Assembly (NCBI GenBank): GCA_963772225.1
Contig: CAVYWD010000002.1
Span: 2,108,001 to 2,172,000 of the forward strand
DNA length: 64,000 bases
Source: CAVYWD01 sp963772225
GTDB lineage: Bacteria; Myxococcota; Myxococcia; Myxococcales; UBA5297
Reading direction: 5' to 3'
Shown here: one piece after another, positions 33,426-42,142 of the stretch
How the letters are laid out: every line of letters begins with the position of its first letter
Numbering within the stretch: position 1 is the stretch's first letter
The notes under the pieces: generated by a model
Database searches by the model: none
Told to the model about the DNA's origin: nothing
Seen by the model: only the letters and a program-made list of their open reading frames with translations
Translations under genes and position numbers: made by a program

Positions 33426-33908
33426 TCATCGCCCTAGGCCGGCGATTTGCCGCAGGGCCTCGTAGGTGGCGACACCCACGCATGTCGAGAGGTTCATGCT
33501 GCGCCGTTCGGGCAGCATGGGGATAGCGACCAGGCCCTGCGGATGGGACTCCATCAGATCCTTGGGCAGGCCATCGGGCTCGGAGCCGAAGACCAGGTGG
33601 TCGCCCGGGCGGAATGCGACGTCCCAGAGCGACCGATCGCACCGGGCCGAGAAAAGGTGGCGCCGAGCGCCTTCGCTCTTGCGCAGGTAGTCGCCCAAGG
33701 TCGGGTGAAACTCTTGAAAGACCTTGTCCCAGTAGTCGAGGCCGGCGCGACGGAGGTCTTTCTGGGCGATGGAGAACCCGAGAGGGCCCACCAAGTGAAG
33801 CCGCGCGCCCGTCACGGCGCACAGGCGCGCGACGTTGCCGGTGTTCGGGGGGATTTGCGGCTCGATGAGGACCAGGTTGAGCGGCGGGTCGATTGGGGTC
33901 AGATGCAC
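33426..33908 (-). CDS. trmL: tRNA (cytidine/uridine-2'-O)-methyltransferase TrmL
   Basis: It methylates the 2'-OH of the wobble nucleotide of leucine tRNAs. The 160-residue SPOUT protein has the knot motifs: LVLIEPQIPPNTGNVARLCA, HLVFGSEPDGLPKDL and MLPERRSMNLSTCVGVATYE. Length equals E. coli TrmL (157). The GTG at 33908 was chosen because GGACGGAG lies upstream at the right distance and the protein then starts a few residues before the first beta strand. It is divergent from the DUF192 gene with about 85 bp between the starts. Confidence 0.93.
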   Translation of the reverse strand: MHLTPIDPPLNLVLIEPQIPPNTGNVARLCAVTGARLHLVGPLGFSIAQKDLRRAGLDYWDKVFQEFHPTLGDYLRKSEGARRHLFSARCDRSLWDVAFRPGDHLVFGSEPDGLPKDLMESHPQGLVAIPMLPERRSMNLSTCVGVATYEALRQIAGLGR

Positions 33909-33981
33909 GGGGCGCTCCGTCCTTGGGCGCGAGATGGAAAGGCGGGGCGATGGACCGTCAACCCCGCGGCGGCGCCTCACC

Positions 33982-33987
33982 TATACT
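33982..33987 (+). promoter_or_regulatory. Probable -10 box (TATACT) giving a leaderless DUF192 transcript
   Basis: TATACT lies eight bases before the ATG at 33995. Transcription would begin at or within two bases of the start codon. No Shine-Dalgarno sequence is present. No convincing -35 was found. Confidence 0.45.
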
Positions 33988-33994
33988 GCCGCCC

Positions 33995-34354
33995 ATGCCA
34001 TTCGTCGTGACCAACCGGACGCGCCAGGGAGCCGTGGTGGCCTCTCGCGTGGAAGAGGCCTCGAGCTGGGGCCGGCGCCTCAAAGGCCTGCTCGGCCGCT
34101 CGCACCTCGGAGCGGGCGAGGGCTTGCACATCGCGCCGTGCAACTCGATTCACATGTTCTTCATGCGCTTCCCCATCGACGTGGCCTTTCTCGACGCCGG
34201 CGGGAAAGTCATTCGAGCCATCCACGGCATCCGGCCGTGGCGGGCGACGCGCATCTACCTCGAGGCGCACTCGGCGCTGGAGCTCGAGGCGGGCGCGCTG
34301 GCGCGCAGCGGCACCGCCGAAGGCGACATGCTGGAGTTCGCGCAGGCGCCCTAG
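33995..34354 (+). CDS. DUF192 protein
   Basis: The product is 119 residues and matches the whole DUF192 fold: SWGRRLKGLLGRSHLGAGEG, the hallmark CNSIHMFFMRFPIDVAFLD, the segment KVIRAIHGIRPWRA and the C-terminal ALELEAGALARSGTAEGD. Many members are exported; this one has no signal peptide. Function of the family is unknown. A TATACT box just upstream suggests a leaderless message. Confidence 0.9.
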   Translation: MPFVVTNRTRQGAVVASRVEEASSWGRRLKGLLGRSHLGAGEGLHIAPCNSIHMFFMRFPIDVAFLDAGGKVIRAIHGIRPWRATRIYLEAHSALELEAGALARSGTAEGDMLEFAQAP

Positions 34355-34681
34355 AGGCCTTGTGGGCGCGAACGTGATGCGCTTGAGTCAAGTTTTGCCG
34401 AGCCGGATTGCGCCGAGAACTATCAACCATTGACTATCAACTATCGACGCGAGGCTGCGCCGCACCCTCTCCAACATGGCTCGTCGGTCTGAGGCGCGGC
34501 CTCGCTAGTCCCTTCGGCGCGAACTCTTGTGCAGGCTGGCAACCCTTTTCGGTTCCGGCTCAGCCGGGCTAGGGAGCCTCGTCGCAGGTCGGAGTACACC
34601 TGCAGACATTGACCAAAGTTCCCGGCAGTGGTTCAGGTGTCCAACTTGAACCGCCTTTGCGTTGAGCTAGGATTCGCACCC
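34355..34681 (+). other. Intergenic region upstream of the OM barrel operon
   Basis: This 327-bp stretch is less GC-rich than its surroundings. It has a short direct repeat, actatcaac, twice around 34419-34440, with a third partial copy ending atcg. No ORF stands out. The distal end carries a promoter-like sequence, listed separately. Confidence 0.5.
34646..34673 (+). promoter_or_regulatory. Sigma70-like promoter of the barrel/TPR operon
   Basis: TTGAAC (34646-34651) and TAGGAT (34668-34673) are separated by 16 bp. The predicted start falls at about 34680, next to the ATG at 34682, so the transcript would be leaderless or nearly so. The TAGGAT box overlaps a GATTC 5-mer, the motif that marks the window's frameshifts, so its exact sequence could be affected. 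Confidence 0.5.
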
Positions 34682-35497
34682 ATGCGAAAGACCCTCCCGC
34701 TCGCGGCACTGCTCGTCGTCTTGCCTGCCCTCGCCGCGGCGCAGCAGGAGATGCCCGGGCTCGATCTGACCGACGAGCCCAAGAGCTCCGAGCCGCCGAA
34801 AGCTCCCGAGCGCGCCGCGCGGCCCGCGGCCCCCACCGAGGCCAACGAAGCCAAGGAGAGCGCGGCGAAGCTCACCGAGGCGGAGATTGCCTCGGAGGAC
34901 CGCGTCAAGAGCGTGCAGCGCAAGGCGGCGTTGAAGCGCGGCCGCCTCGAGCTGACGCCCATGGTGTTCGTGAGCCTCAACGACGCCTTCTACCCGGAGT
35001 TCGGCCCCGCGGTGCGCGTCAGCTACCACCTCGCGGACGCCCTGGCGCTGGCCCTGCGCTACCAGCAGTACAACCTCATCCCCGAGGACAACGTCCGGCT
35101 CGCGAAGCGCGAGCTCGAGTCGCGGCTTCTCTACGCGCTGCCCAAGCACAGCTTCGGGCTCGACTTCATGTGGTCGCCCATCTACGGCAAGGTGGCGGTC
35201 TTCAAGTCCATCCGCCACTTCGACCTCTATGTCTTGGGGGGCGTTGGGTTCATGCTCTCCCAGACCTCCACGGGAAGCGCAGCCACGGGCGGCGGCGAGG
35301 GTCCGCACGCGACCACCTCGCTCGGGTTGGGGCAGAGGCTCGGCCTCACCGACTGGCTCTCCATCGACCTTTCGGCCATCGAGACGCTCTACTCCGACCG
35401 GCCAGGGCTGAGCAGCTCCGTTCTCCAGCACGCGCTCACTTTCAATGTTGGCCTCAGCTTCTTCCTGCCTACGACGTTCGAGTACAAGGAGCCGTAG
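34682..35497 (+). CDS. Outer-membrane beta-barrel protein (GltA-like)
   Basis: The product is 271 residues. MRKTLPLAALLVVLPALAAAQ is a signal peptide. It is followed by a Pro/Ala/Glu-rich linker (to about 75) and a barrel domain from RGRLELTPMVFVSLNDAFYP with alternating hydrophobic strands, ending in an aromatic/charged C-terminus. It is paralogous to the next gene: both have an F/L-E-L/I-x-P start, L-x-DAF, a SYHL strand and an IYGKV/LYGKV strand. Two such barrels followed by a TPR protein repeat the layout of Myxococcus xanthus gltA-gltB-gltC, part of the gliding motility (Agl-Glt) complex. The functional link is inferred from layout and domain type, not from identity. Confidence 0.8.
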   Translation: MRKTLPLAALLVVLPALAAAQQEMPGLDLTDEPKSSEPPKAPERAARPAAPTEANEAKESAAKLTEAEIASEDRVKSVQRKAALKRGRLELTPMVFVSLNDAFYPEFGPAVRVSYHLADALALALRYQQYNLIPEDNVRLAKRELESRLLYALPKHSFGLDFMWSPIYGKVAVFKSIRHFDLYVLGGVGFMLSQTSTGSAATGGGEGPHATTSLGLGQRLGLTDWLSIDLSAIETLYSDRPGLSSSVLQHALTFNVGLSFFLPTTFEYKEP

Positions 35498-35559
35498 ATT
35501 GCATCACCGCAGGCGATTCTGCCGCGCGCCGGGGCGACTCACGGCTTCTCGCGCGCCGG

Positions 35560-36355
35560 ATGGAACCGAACATGACGTGTCGCCCCGCTACCCTGTTGCT
35601 CGCCCTGGGCCCGACGCTCTTCGCGCCCTGCATTGCGCTGGCCGCCGACGCGGTCAAACCCCAGGCCGCGCCGGCTGAAGCCCGGAGCGGCAAAGAAGTG
35701 GAGAAGGACGCCGAAGACCGCGCGGCCGCCAAATCCGGCAAGCTCGAAGACCGGATTCCGCCGGTCTCCGGAAACCTCTTCAAGAAGGAGGGCCGCTTCG
35801 AGATTCTCGCCGACCCTCGGGTTCAGCCTCGCGGACGCCTTTTTCCAGAAGTACACGTTCGGGCTCAAGCTGAGCTACCACCTCTCGGAGGCGTTCGCGA
35901 TCGGCGCATTCGGCACCTACGCGCTCGACTCCGTCGCCGGCACGGTCAGCGTCTGTCGATCCGGCGTCTGCGCCGCGCCGACCATGAGCGACCTCTCGTC
36001 GGTCCCCGGCAAGATCGGGTTCCTGGCGGGCGCGGAAGTCGGCTGGGCGCCGCTCTACGGCAAGGTGAACCTGTTCGCCGAGAAGGTGCTGCACTTCGAC
36101 ACCGGCGTCCTGGCGGGCGTGAGCGCCATCCAGTACGCGGCGCCGGGCGGCGCCATGACCACGACCATCGGCGGCCACCTCGGCATTGGCCAGCGCTACT
36201 TCCTGACCTCGTTCATGACCCTTCGGCTCGAGCTCCGCGACTACATCTACAGCGCCCAGATCGTTCAGCTCGGGGATCAGAGCTCGAAGATCGAAAACCA
36301 GCTCATGCTCGAGATCGGCCTCTCGCTCTTCGCGGGCCAGTCGCCCAAGGACTAG
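35560..36355 (+). CDS. Outer-membrane beta-barrel protein (GltB-like), +1 frameshift
   Basis: Repaired, the protein has 264 residues. It starts MEPNMTCRPATLLLALGPTL (a signal peptide ending near CIALAADA; ATG 35572 is an alternative start). A charged linker follows (KEVEKDAEDRAAAKSGKLED), then the barrel. As sequenced, the frame breaks at GATTC (35802-35806). Reading GATC joins the two halves as EGRFEISPTLGFSLADAFFQ, which lines up with RGRLELTPMVFVSLNDAFYP in the upstream paralog. That alignment independently supports the repair. The strands continue to LMLEIGLSLFAGQSPKD. It lies 62 bp after the first barrel and 8 bp before the TPR gene. Confidence 0.8.
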
Positions 36356-36363
36356 AAGGCACC

Positions 36364-38280
36364 ATGCGCTTCTTCCCCATCGCCTGCCTGGCCGCCTTTC
36401 TCCTCAGGACCTCCGAGGCGGCGGCCCTCGCCCCGCCGCCGCTGGCCCGGCTCTCGGCCGCGCAGATCAATTTCCAGGGACTCGACCTCTCCACCGGCGA
36501 GCCGACCCCGAAAAAGAAGCCGAAGAAGAAGGCCAAAAAGCAGCCGGCGGCGGAGTCCCGCGCTCCGGCGCTCACGCCTGCCCCCACTCCGGCGCCGGCC
36601 TCGCCTCCCGCGCTCGCGGAGCCCGGCGCCAAGAAGCCGGCCGACTCCACCGCGCCGGTGGGGCTGGACCTGACCGCGGACGCGCCCGCGCAAGCCAAAC
36701 CTCCGGAGCCGGTGAAGAAGCAGCCCGCGGCGCCGGTCATGAGCTTCGACGCGGTCGACGTCTCCGGCAAGAGCGCGGAGCGCCAGCGCCTGGACGCGGC
36801 CATCAAGCTTTTCAAAGGGGAGGCCTACCAAAGCGCCGCGTTGGGGTTTGCCGAAGTCCTGAAGGACCCGAAGATGGCCGAGCTGCACGACGAGGCCCGC
36901 TACGTGCTCGGCAAGTGCTTGTTCCGGATGGGCATGTATCACTCGTCGCTCAACCAGTTCAAAGTGCTGCTCGGCAAGGGCCCCTCCAACAAGTTCTTCA
37001 AGAGCGGCCTCGAGTGGCTCTTCTACATCGCTCGCAAGACGGTCAACGAGCAGATCATCCTCGACGAGATCGCCAAGTACGCGAACCAGGAGTTCCCGGA
37101 GAAGTTCCGCTCCCAGTTCCGCTACCTGCTCGCGCGCTACCACTTTTCGCGCGGCAAGGCCCTCGACGACGCGGGCCAGGCCGACGAGGCCAAGAAGAGC
37201 TTCGAAGAGGCGAAGAAGCTCATCGCGCTGGTGAACCGGAACGACCCGTTCTACGGACGCATCAAGTACCTGGACGGCACCCTCCAGTTCCGGGAGGGCG
37301 CCTTCCCTCATGCGCTGGAGTCGTTCAAGGACGTCGTGCGCTCGAACAACCCGCGCGTCAATTCGGACTCCGACCCGCGCCTGCGCGAGCTCGCCTTCAT
37401 GCAGCTGGCGCGCACGCACTACGGCCACCGGCAGAACCGCTACGCCATCTTCTATTACGACAAGGTCTCCAGCGGGTCCGACCAGTGGCTCGAGTCCCTC
37501 TTCGAGGCCAGCTGGGCTCACTTCCGCATCGGCGACTACGAGCGGGCGCTCGGCAACCTCATCACGCTCTCCTCGCCGTTCTTCAAGGACGAGTACTTCC
37601 CCGAGGCGCTCATCCTCAAGGCGGTCATCTATTACGAGAACTGCCGGTACCGCGAGGCCCGGGCCATCCTGGAAGAGTTCGAGCGCACCTACCTCCCGGT
37701 GCACAACGAGCTCGAGAAGATCCTCGCGCAGAACCTGGACGCGCAGCGCTCCTACGACGTCCTCTCGGACATCCAGAAGAAGAATCGCTCCGGAGGCAAA
37801 GGCACATCGCTGTTGCTCGAGCGGATCCTCAAGCTCGCGCTCACCGACAAGGATTTGAAGCAGGTGAACGACTCCATTTTGGAGCTCGAGAAGGAGATGG
37901 ACTCCATCGCCGAGTCGCGCGACGCCTTCCGCTTCTCCGACGTGGCCAAGAACCTGACCGAGGGGCTCCGGACGGAGCGCACCGCGCTCATGAGCAAGGC
38001 GGGGATCCTCGCCAAGGCAAAGCTCGAGTTCGAGCTCACGCAGCTCAAGGAGCTGCTGGGCCAGGCGCTGCGCATCCAGTTCGAGACCACCGACCAGGAG
38101 AAGAAGTTCCTCGAGCAGCAGCTCCTGGTTGGCTCGGCCCGCTCCGAGGTGCTGCGCAAGTACAAGTACTCGGTGGCGGTGGGCGACGAGCGCGAGTACT
38201 GGCCCTACGAGGGCGAGTACTGGCGCGACGAGCTGGGCAGCTACCAGTACACGCTCACCAAAGGCTGCCGCGGCAAGTAG
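36364..38280 (+). CDS. Periplasmic TPR protein (GltC-like)
   Basis: The product is 638 residues. A signal peptide (MRFFPIACLAAFLLRTSEAAA) precedes a Lys- and Pro-rich disordered segment to about 125, then a TPR/helical-repeat domain over most of the rest: KLFKGEAYQSAALGFAEVL, YVLGKCLFRMGMYHSSLNQF, YLDGTLQFREGAFPHALESF, ASWAHFRIGDYERALGNLIT. A long helical, coiled-coil-prone stretch follows (DLKQVNDSILELEKEMDSIA), then a Tyr/Trp-rich tail (EYWPYEGEYWRDELGSYQYT). Size, export and position after two paralogous OM barrels resemble GltC, which links periplasmic and OM parts of the Myxococcus gliding machinery. Assignment is by architecture only. Confidence 0.8.
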   Translation: MRFFPIACLAAFLLRTSEAAALAPPPLARLSAAQINFQGLDLSTGEPTPKKKPKKKAKKQPAAESRAPALTPAPTPAPASPPALAEPGAKKPADSTAPVGLDLTADAPAQAKPPEPVKKQPAAPVMSFDAVDVSGKSAERQRLDAAIKLFKGEAYQSAALGFAEVLKDPKMAELHDEARYVLGKCLFRMGMYHSSLNQFKVLLGKGPSNKFFKSGLEWLFYIARKTVNEQIILDEIAKYANQEFPEKFRSQFRYLLARYHFSRGKALDDAGQADEAKKSFEEAKKLIALVNRNDPFYGRIKYLDGTLQFREGAFPHALESFKDVVRSNNPRVNSDSDPRLRELAFMQLARTHYGHRQNRYAIFYYDKVSSGSDQWLESLFEASWAHFRIGDYERALGNLITLSSPFFKDEYFPEALILKAVIYYENCRYREARAILEEFERTYLPVHNELEKILAQNLDAQRSYDVLSDIQKKNRSGGKGTSLLLERILKLALTDKDLKQVNDSILELEKEMDSIAESRDAFRFSDVAKNLTEGLRTERTALMSKAGILAKAKLEFELTQLKELLGQALRIQFETTDQEKKFLEQQLLVGSARSEVLRKYKYSVAVGDEREYWPYEGEYWRDELGSYQYTLTKGCRGK

Positions 38281-38436
38281 GCCAGCGCCCGCCCGGGCGG
38301 CCCGACCGACTCGCGCCTTCCCACCCGCGCCGGCGGCGGGCGTCGTTTGCCGGCATGGCAGCCTGATGCGGGGGCGCCTCGGCTCCAGAGGTTCGCTCCG
38401 GGCGACCCGTTGACATAGGCTTCTTGCGAGCCGCCC

Positions 38437-40023
38437 GTGAGCCCCGCCCCGCCAGTCGCTCCGCCGATCCCGACCTCCCGAAAGCTGGAGCGGGAGGTGA
38501 TCGTCTGGCTCGTCGGGATCCTGGGCGCGTTCCTCGCCATCGCCTTGGGGATCGACAGCGCCATCTACCGGCGCCTCGCCCTGTCCAACGCCACTCGAAG
38601 CCTGGAGGTGCTGGGTGGCTCCATCGAGAACGCGCTTCGCCTCGACATGGCCGAGGGCCGGTCCTCCGAGGTACAGCAGGTGCTCGAGGAGCTGGGCCGC
38701 AGTGAGCGCATCGACGCGCTGCGCATCGTCGACCCGGCCGGTCGCGTGCTCCGCTCCTCCCGCCCCGCCGAGCTGGGCCTGTCGCTGGGCGAGGACCTCG
38801 CGCTGCGCTCGGGACCCCGCGTCTCGAGCGCGGGACCCGGCCGCCTGCGGCTCTCGCGGCCCATCGCCAACGAGCCCACCTGCCATCGATGCCACGGCGC
38901 CGCGTCCGAGCTCAATGGCGTGCTCTTGCTCGACTACTCCTTAGAGGAGGAGAACGCCCGGGTCCGCCGCCACGGGATCCTGATGGCGGCCCTCTTGGCC
39001 TCGTCCATGACCGCGGCCGGCGTCGCCCTCGTGCGCCTCCTGCGCGCCCGCGTGGCGCGCCCGCTGCGCCGGATGCAGGAGGCCATGGCCAAGGCCGACC
39101 GCGGCGACCTGCCGATGGCCGTCGAGGTGACCTCCAGCAGCGAGATCGGCGCCCTCCAGCGCGAGCTCAACGGGATGATCCGCCGCATCGAGACCCAGCA
39201 GCGCGACCTGGCCCAGAAGGAGCGGGAGCTCGCCGTCCAGGAGGCGCTGGCCGCGAAGAACCGCGCCCTCGAGGACGCCAACCGCGAGGTGAACGAGAAG
39301 AACCGCTACTACCTGGAGATGCTCGGCTTCATCAGCCACGAGATGAAGGCGCCGCTCTCGGTCATCAAGGGCTACTCCGGTCTGCTGCTGAGCGGCGCTC
39401 TGCTGGGCACGCCGGGAGCCGCCACGCAGGAGGCCTTGGAGGCGCTGGGGCGAAGCAGCGAGGCGCTGGAGGCCATGCTCGCCAACTACCTGGACCTGGC
39501 GCGCCTCGAACGCGGCGAGCTGTCGCCCGAGCTTCGCCGCGTTGACCTCGTGGCGGACGTGCTGGAGCCGCTGCTCGAGGAGCTTCGGCCGGCGGCCCGG
39601 ATGAGCGGCCGGAGCCTGACGCTGAGCGCGCGCGAGGGGCCCGTCCCGGCGCTCGCCGACGCGAGCCTGCTTCGCTCGGCGTTCGGCAACGCGGTGGTCA
39701 ACGCCCTCAAGTACGGCAAGCCGCGCTCGCAGGTCCTCGTGGAAGTTCAGCGGGAAGGCGGGGACGCGCGCGTCGGTATCTTCAACGAGGGGCGAGGAAT
39801 CCCGAAGGCGGAGCTGGAGCGGATCTTCGAGCGCTTCACGCGCCTCGACAACGAGGTCACCCGCGCCGAGAAGGGCAGCGGCCTGGGGCTCTGGATCGTC
39901 CGGGAGATCGCCCGGCGCCACGGCGGCGAGGCCTGGGCCGAGTCGGAGGAGGGCCAGTGGGCGCGGATCGTCCTGCGGCTACCGGGCGCGAACAAGGTCG
40001 CCTCCGGCGAGGGCGGCTCTTAG
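38437..40023 (+). CDS. Membrane sensor histidine kinase with a CXXCH (heme c) sensor domain
   Basis: The product is 528 residues from GTG 38437. It has a first membrane helix (VIVWLVGILGAFLAIALGID, about 22-43) and a periplasmic domain of about 140 residues that contains CHRCH at 149-153 in EPTCHRCHGAA. This is a complete CXXCH c-type heme attachment motif. A second helix (about 183-205), HAMP, a short coiled coil and HisKA (GFISHEMKAPLSVIKGYSGL, His about 301) follow, then HATPase_c (NALKYGKPRSQVLV, GIFNEGRGIPKAELERIF, GSGLGLWIVREIARRHGG). A heme on the outer face suggests sensing of redox state, oxygen, NO or a donor protein. No response regulator gene adjoins it, so it is an orphan kinase. 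It converges with the acyl-CoA dehydrogenase gene. Confidence 0.88.
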   Translation: MSPAPPVAPPIPTSRKLEREVIVWLVGILGAFLAIALGIDSAIYRRLALSNATRSLEVLGGSIENALRLDMAEGRSSEVQQVLEELGRSERIDALRIVDPAGRVLRSSRPAELGLSLGEDLALRSGPRVSSAGPGRLRLSRPIANEPTCHRCHGAASELNGVLLLDYSLEEENARVRRHGILMAALLASSMTAAGVALVRLLRARVARPLRRMQEAMAKADRGDLPMAVEVTSSSEIGALQRELNGMIRRIETQQRDLAQKERELAVQEALAAKNRALEDANREVNEKNRYYLEMLGFISHEMKAPLSVIKGYSGLLLSGALLGTPGAATQEALEALGRSSEALEAMLANYLDLARLERGELSPELRRVDLVADVLEPLLEELRPAARMSGRSLTLSAREGPVPALADASLLRSAFGNAVVNALKYGKPRSQVLVEVQREGGDARVGIFNEGRGIPKAELERIFERFTRLDNEVTRAEKGSGLGLWIVREIARRHGGEAWAESEEGQWARIVLRLPGANKVASGEGGS

Positions 40024-40044
40024 CGGGGTGCGGCGGAGCCCGGC

Positions 40045-41191
40045 TCAACCGCCCCTCAGGATCTCCCGGGCGATGACCAGCCGTTGGATTCTGCGAGGTG
40101 CCCTCGTAGACCTGGATGAGCTTCGCGTCCCGCATCAGCTTCTCCACCGGGTACTCCTTCATGTACCCGTACCCGCCGAAGACCTGCACGGCGTCGGTGG
40201 AGACGCGCATGGCCATGTCGGCCGCGAAGCGCTTGGCGTGGGACGAGACGAGCGTGTTGCGTTCGCCCTGGTCGAGGAGCCAGGCGCTCTTGAGCACCAG
40301 CAGCCGCGCCGCCTCGATCTCGGTGGCCATGTCGGCGAGCATGAACTGGATGCCCTCGAAGTCGGCGAGCTTCTTCCCGAACTGGGCGCGCTGGCCGGCG
40401 TAGTCGAGCGCGTGCTCCAGCGCCGCCCGGGCGATGCCCACCGAGATGGCCGCGGTGAGCGGGCGGCTGTTGTCCAGGGTCTTCATGGCGATCTCGAAGC
40501 CCTGGCCCTCTTCGCCGATGCGGTTCTTCAATGGCACCCGCACCTCGTCGAAGACGAGCGACACCGTGTTCGAGGCCCTCTGGCCCATCTTGTTCTCGTG
40601 CCGCCCCACCGTGAGGCCCTGGGGCCGGCCCTCGACCGCGAAGCAGATGAGGCCCTTGTGGCGCAGCTTGGGGTCGAGCGTGGCGAAGACGGTGTACTGG
40701 TCGGCGACGCCGCCGTTCGTGATGAAGCACTTCTCGCCGGTGAGGACGTAGAAGTCGCCGTCGCGCCGCGCCCGCGTGGCCAGCCCCGCCACGTCGGAGC
40801 CGGCGCCGGGCTCGGTGAGGCAGAACGAGGCGAACTTGAGCTCGCTCGCCATGGGCGCGCACAGCCGCTGCCTCTGCTCGTCGCTGCCCCCGAGCAGGAT
40901 GGGGAGCATCGCCAGGTCGTTGGCGACCATGGAGGTGGCCACGCCGGCGCAGCCCCAGGCGAGCTCCTCGGTGATGATCGCCTCGTCCAGGTGGGAGAGC
41001 CCGGCGCCGCCCAGGCTCTCGGTCAGCGTCAGATTCAAGAGCCCCCGCTCGAAGCCCTGGGCGATGAGCTCGCGGGGGAACTCCCCGGTCTCGTCGAAGT
41101 GCGCCGCCCTGGGCCGGACTACCTCGCGGGAGAAGGCCCTCGCCGCCTGCTGCAGCTGCTTCTGCTGCTCCGTTAGCCCGAAGTCGATCAT
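40045..41191 (-). CDS. Acyl-CoA dehydrogenase (+1 frameshift near the C-terminus)
   Basis: It is an FAD-dependent enzyme that oxidises acyl-CoA to trans-2-enoyl-CoA. It begins MIDFGLTEQQKQLQQAARAF. It has the FAD-binding FCLTEPGAGSDVAGLATRA, NTVSLVFDEVRVP, RAQFGKKLADFEGIQFMLAD, and the C-terminal VQVFGGYGYMKEYPVEKLMR. As sequenced, the end turns into a Pro/Arg-rich tail. The GATTC at 40087-40091 (plus strand), read as GATC, gives LIQVYEGTSQIQRLVIAREI and LRGG with a stop at 40045-40047. That is the standard catalytic-loop and C-terminus of short-chain acyl-CoA dehydrogenases, and 381 residues is the normal length. Substrate chain length is not decided by sequence here. Divergent from trmJ. 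Confidence 0.93.
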
Positions 41192-41389
41192 GAAACCCCC
41201 GGTCGACGCACGACACTGGCGCGACGTTTGAGATTCTACCAGCCCCCGCGGAAGTCATACGCTCAAGGGTTGGGAGCAGTCGAGCGGCGCGACATCGCCG
41301 GGGACGCTGCAGCCGGCGAAGGAGATGGTCGTGGAGAGAGACCTGGGCGAGATGAAATCCGTTGCGCTCCCGCGCGCGACCGCCACCCG

Positions 41390-42124
41390 ATGAGCGCGCG
41401 AAGGGCAGAAAGCGGGAGGGCGCCCCTGCCCGTCCGCCTGGTGCTCCTGCGCCCGCGCAACCCGGAGAACCTGGGGGCGGTGGCGCGCGCCATGAAGAAC
41501 TTCGGGGCCGCCGATTGGGCCGTCGTCGACCCTCGCACCCTCGACTTCCACTCGGCGCGGCGGGTCGCCGTCCACGCGGAGGAGCTGCTCGACCGCCCTC
41601 GGGTCGTCGCCTCGCTCGACGAGGCGGTCGCCGACTGTGCCTGGGTGGTGGGCACCAGCACCCGCCGCCTGTCCGGCAAGCGCCAGCTCGCCCCAGAGGC
41701 GGTCGCTCGCGAGGCCTGCTCGCGGGCGAGCTTTGGCCCCACGGCCCTCGTCTTCGGCGACGAGCGCAGCGGGATGACGAACGAGGAGCTCTTGCGCTGC
41801 CACGACCTCTCCTCCATCCCCACCGATGCCGCTCAGCCGTCCATGAACCTGGCGCAGGCCGCGGTCGTCTACTGCTACGAGCTGAGCCGCGCGGCGCGCG
41901 TGGAGGCGCCGCCCGCCGAGACGCCTGGGGCCCTCGACGCCGAGCTCACCGCCCTGCTCGAGGCCCTGCGGGCGGCGCTGACCGCCGGCGGCTTTCTGGT
42001 GGACGAGGGCCGCAGCGCCCTGGCTGAGCTCGGAGGGACGCTTTGGCGCGCCGCGCTCTCCCGCCGCGAGGCCCGACTGTGGACGACCGCGCTCAGGAGC
42101 CTGGAGCGGCGGCTCCGAAAGTAG
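41390..42124 (+). CDS. trmJ: tRNA (cytidine/uridine-2'-O)-methyltransferase TrmJ-like
   Basis: It is a SPOUT methyltransferase, likely acting on position 32 of tRNA. The 244 residues include the knot motifs LLRPRNPENLGAVARAMKNF, LVFGDERSGMTNEELLRCHD and IPTDAAQPSMNLAQAAVVYC, then an about 80-residue helical C-terminal extension typical of TrmJ. The ATG at 41390 was taken as start; the longer frame upstream has no protein-like sequence. It is divergent from the acyl-CoA dehydrogenase. Confidence 0.88.
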   Translation: MSARRAESGRAPLPVRLVLLRPRNPENLGAVARAMKNFGAADWAVVDPRTLDFHSARRVAVHAEELLDRPRVVASLDEAVADCAWVVGTSTRRLSGKRQLAPEAVAREACSRASFGPTALVFGDERSGMTNEELLRCHDLSSIPTDAAQPSMNLAQAAVVYCYELSRAARVEAPPAETPGALDAELTALLEALRAALTAGGFLVDEGRSALAELGGTLWRAALSRREARLWTTALRSLERRLRK

Positions 42125-42142
42125 GCGCGTGCGCGCGGCCGC

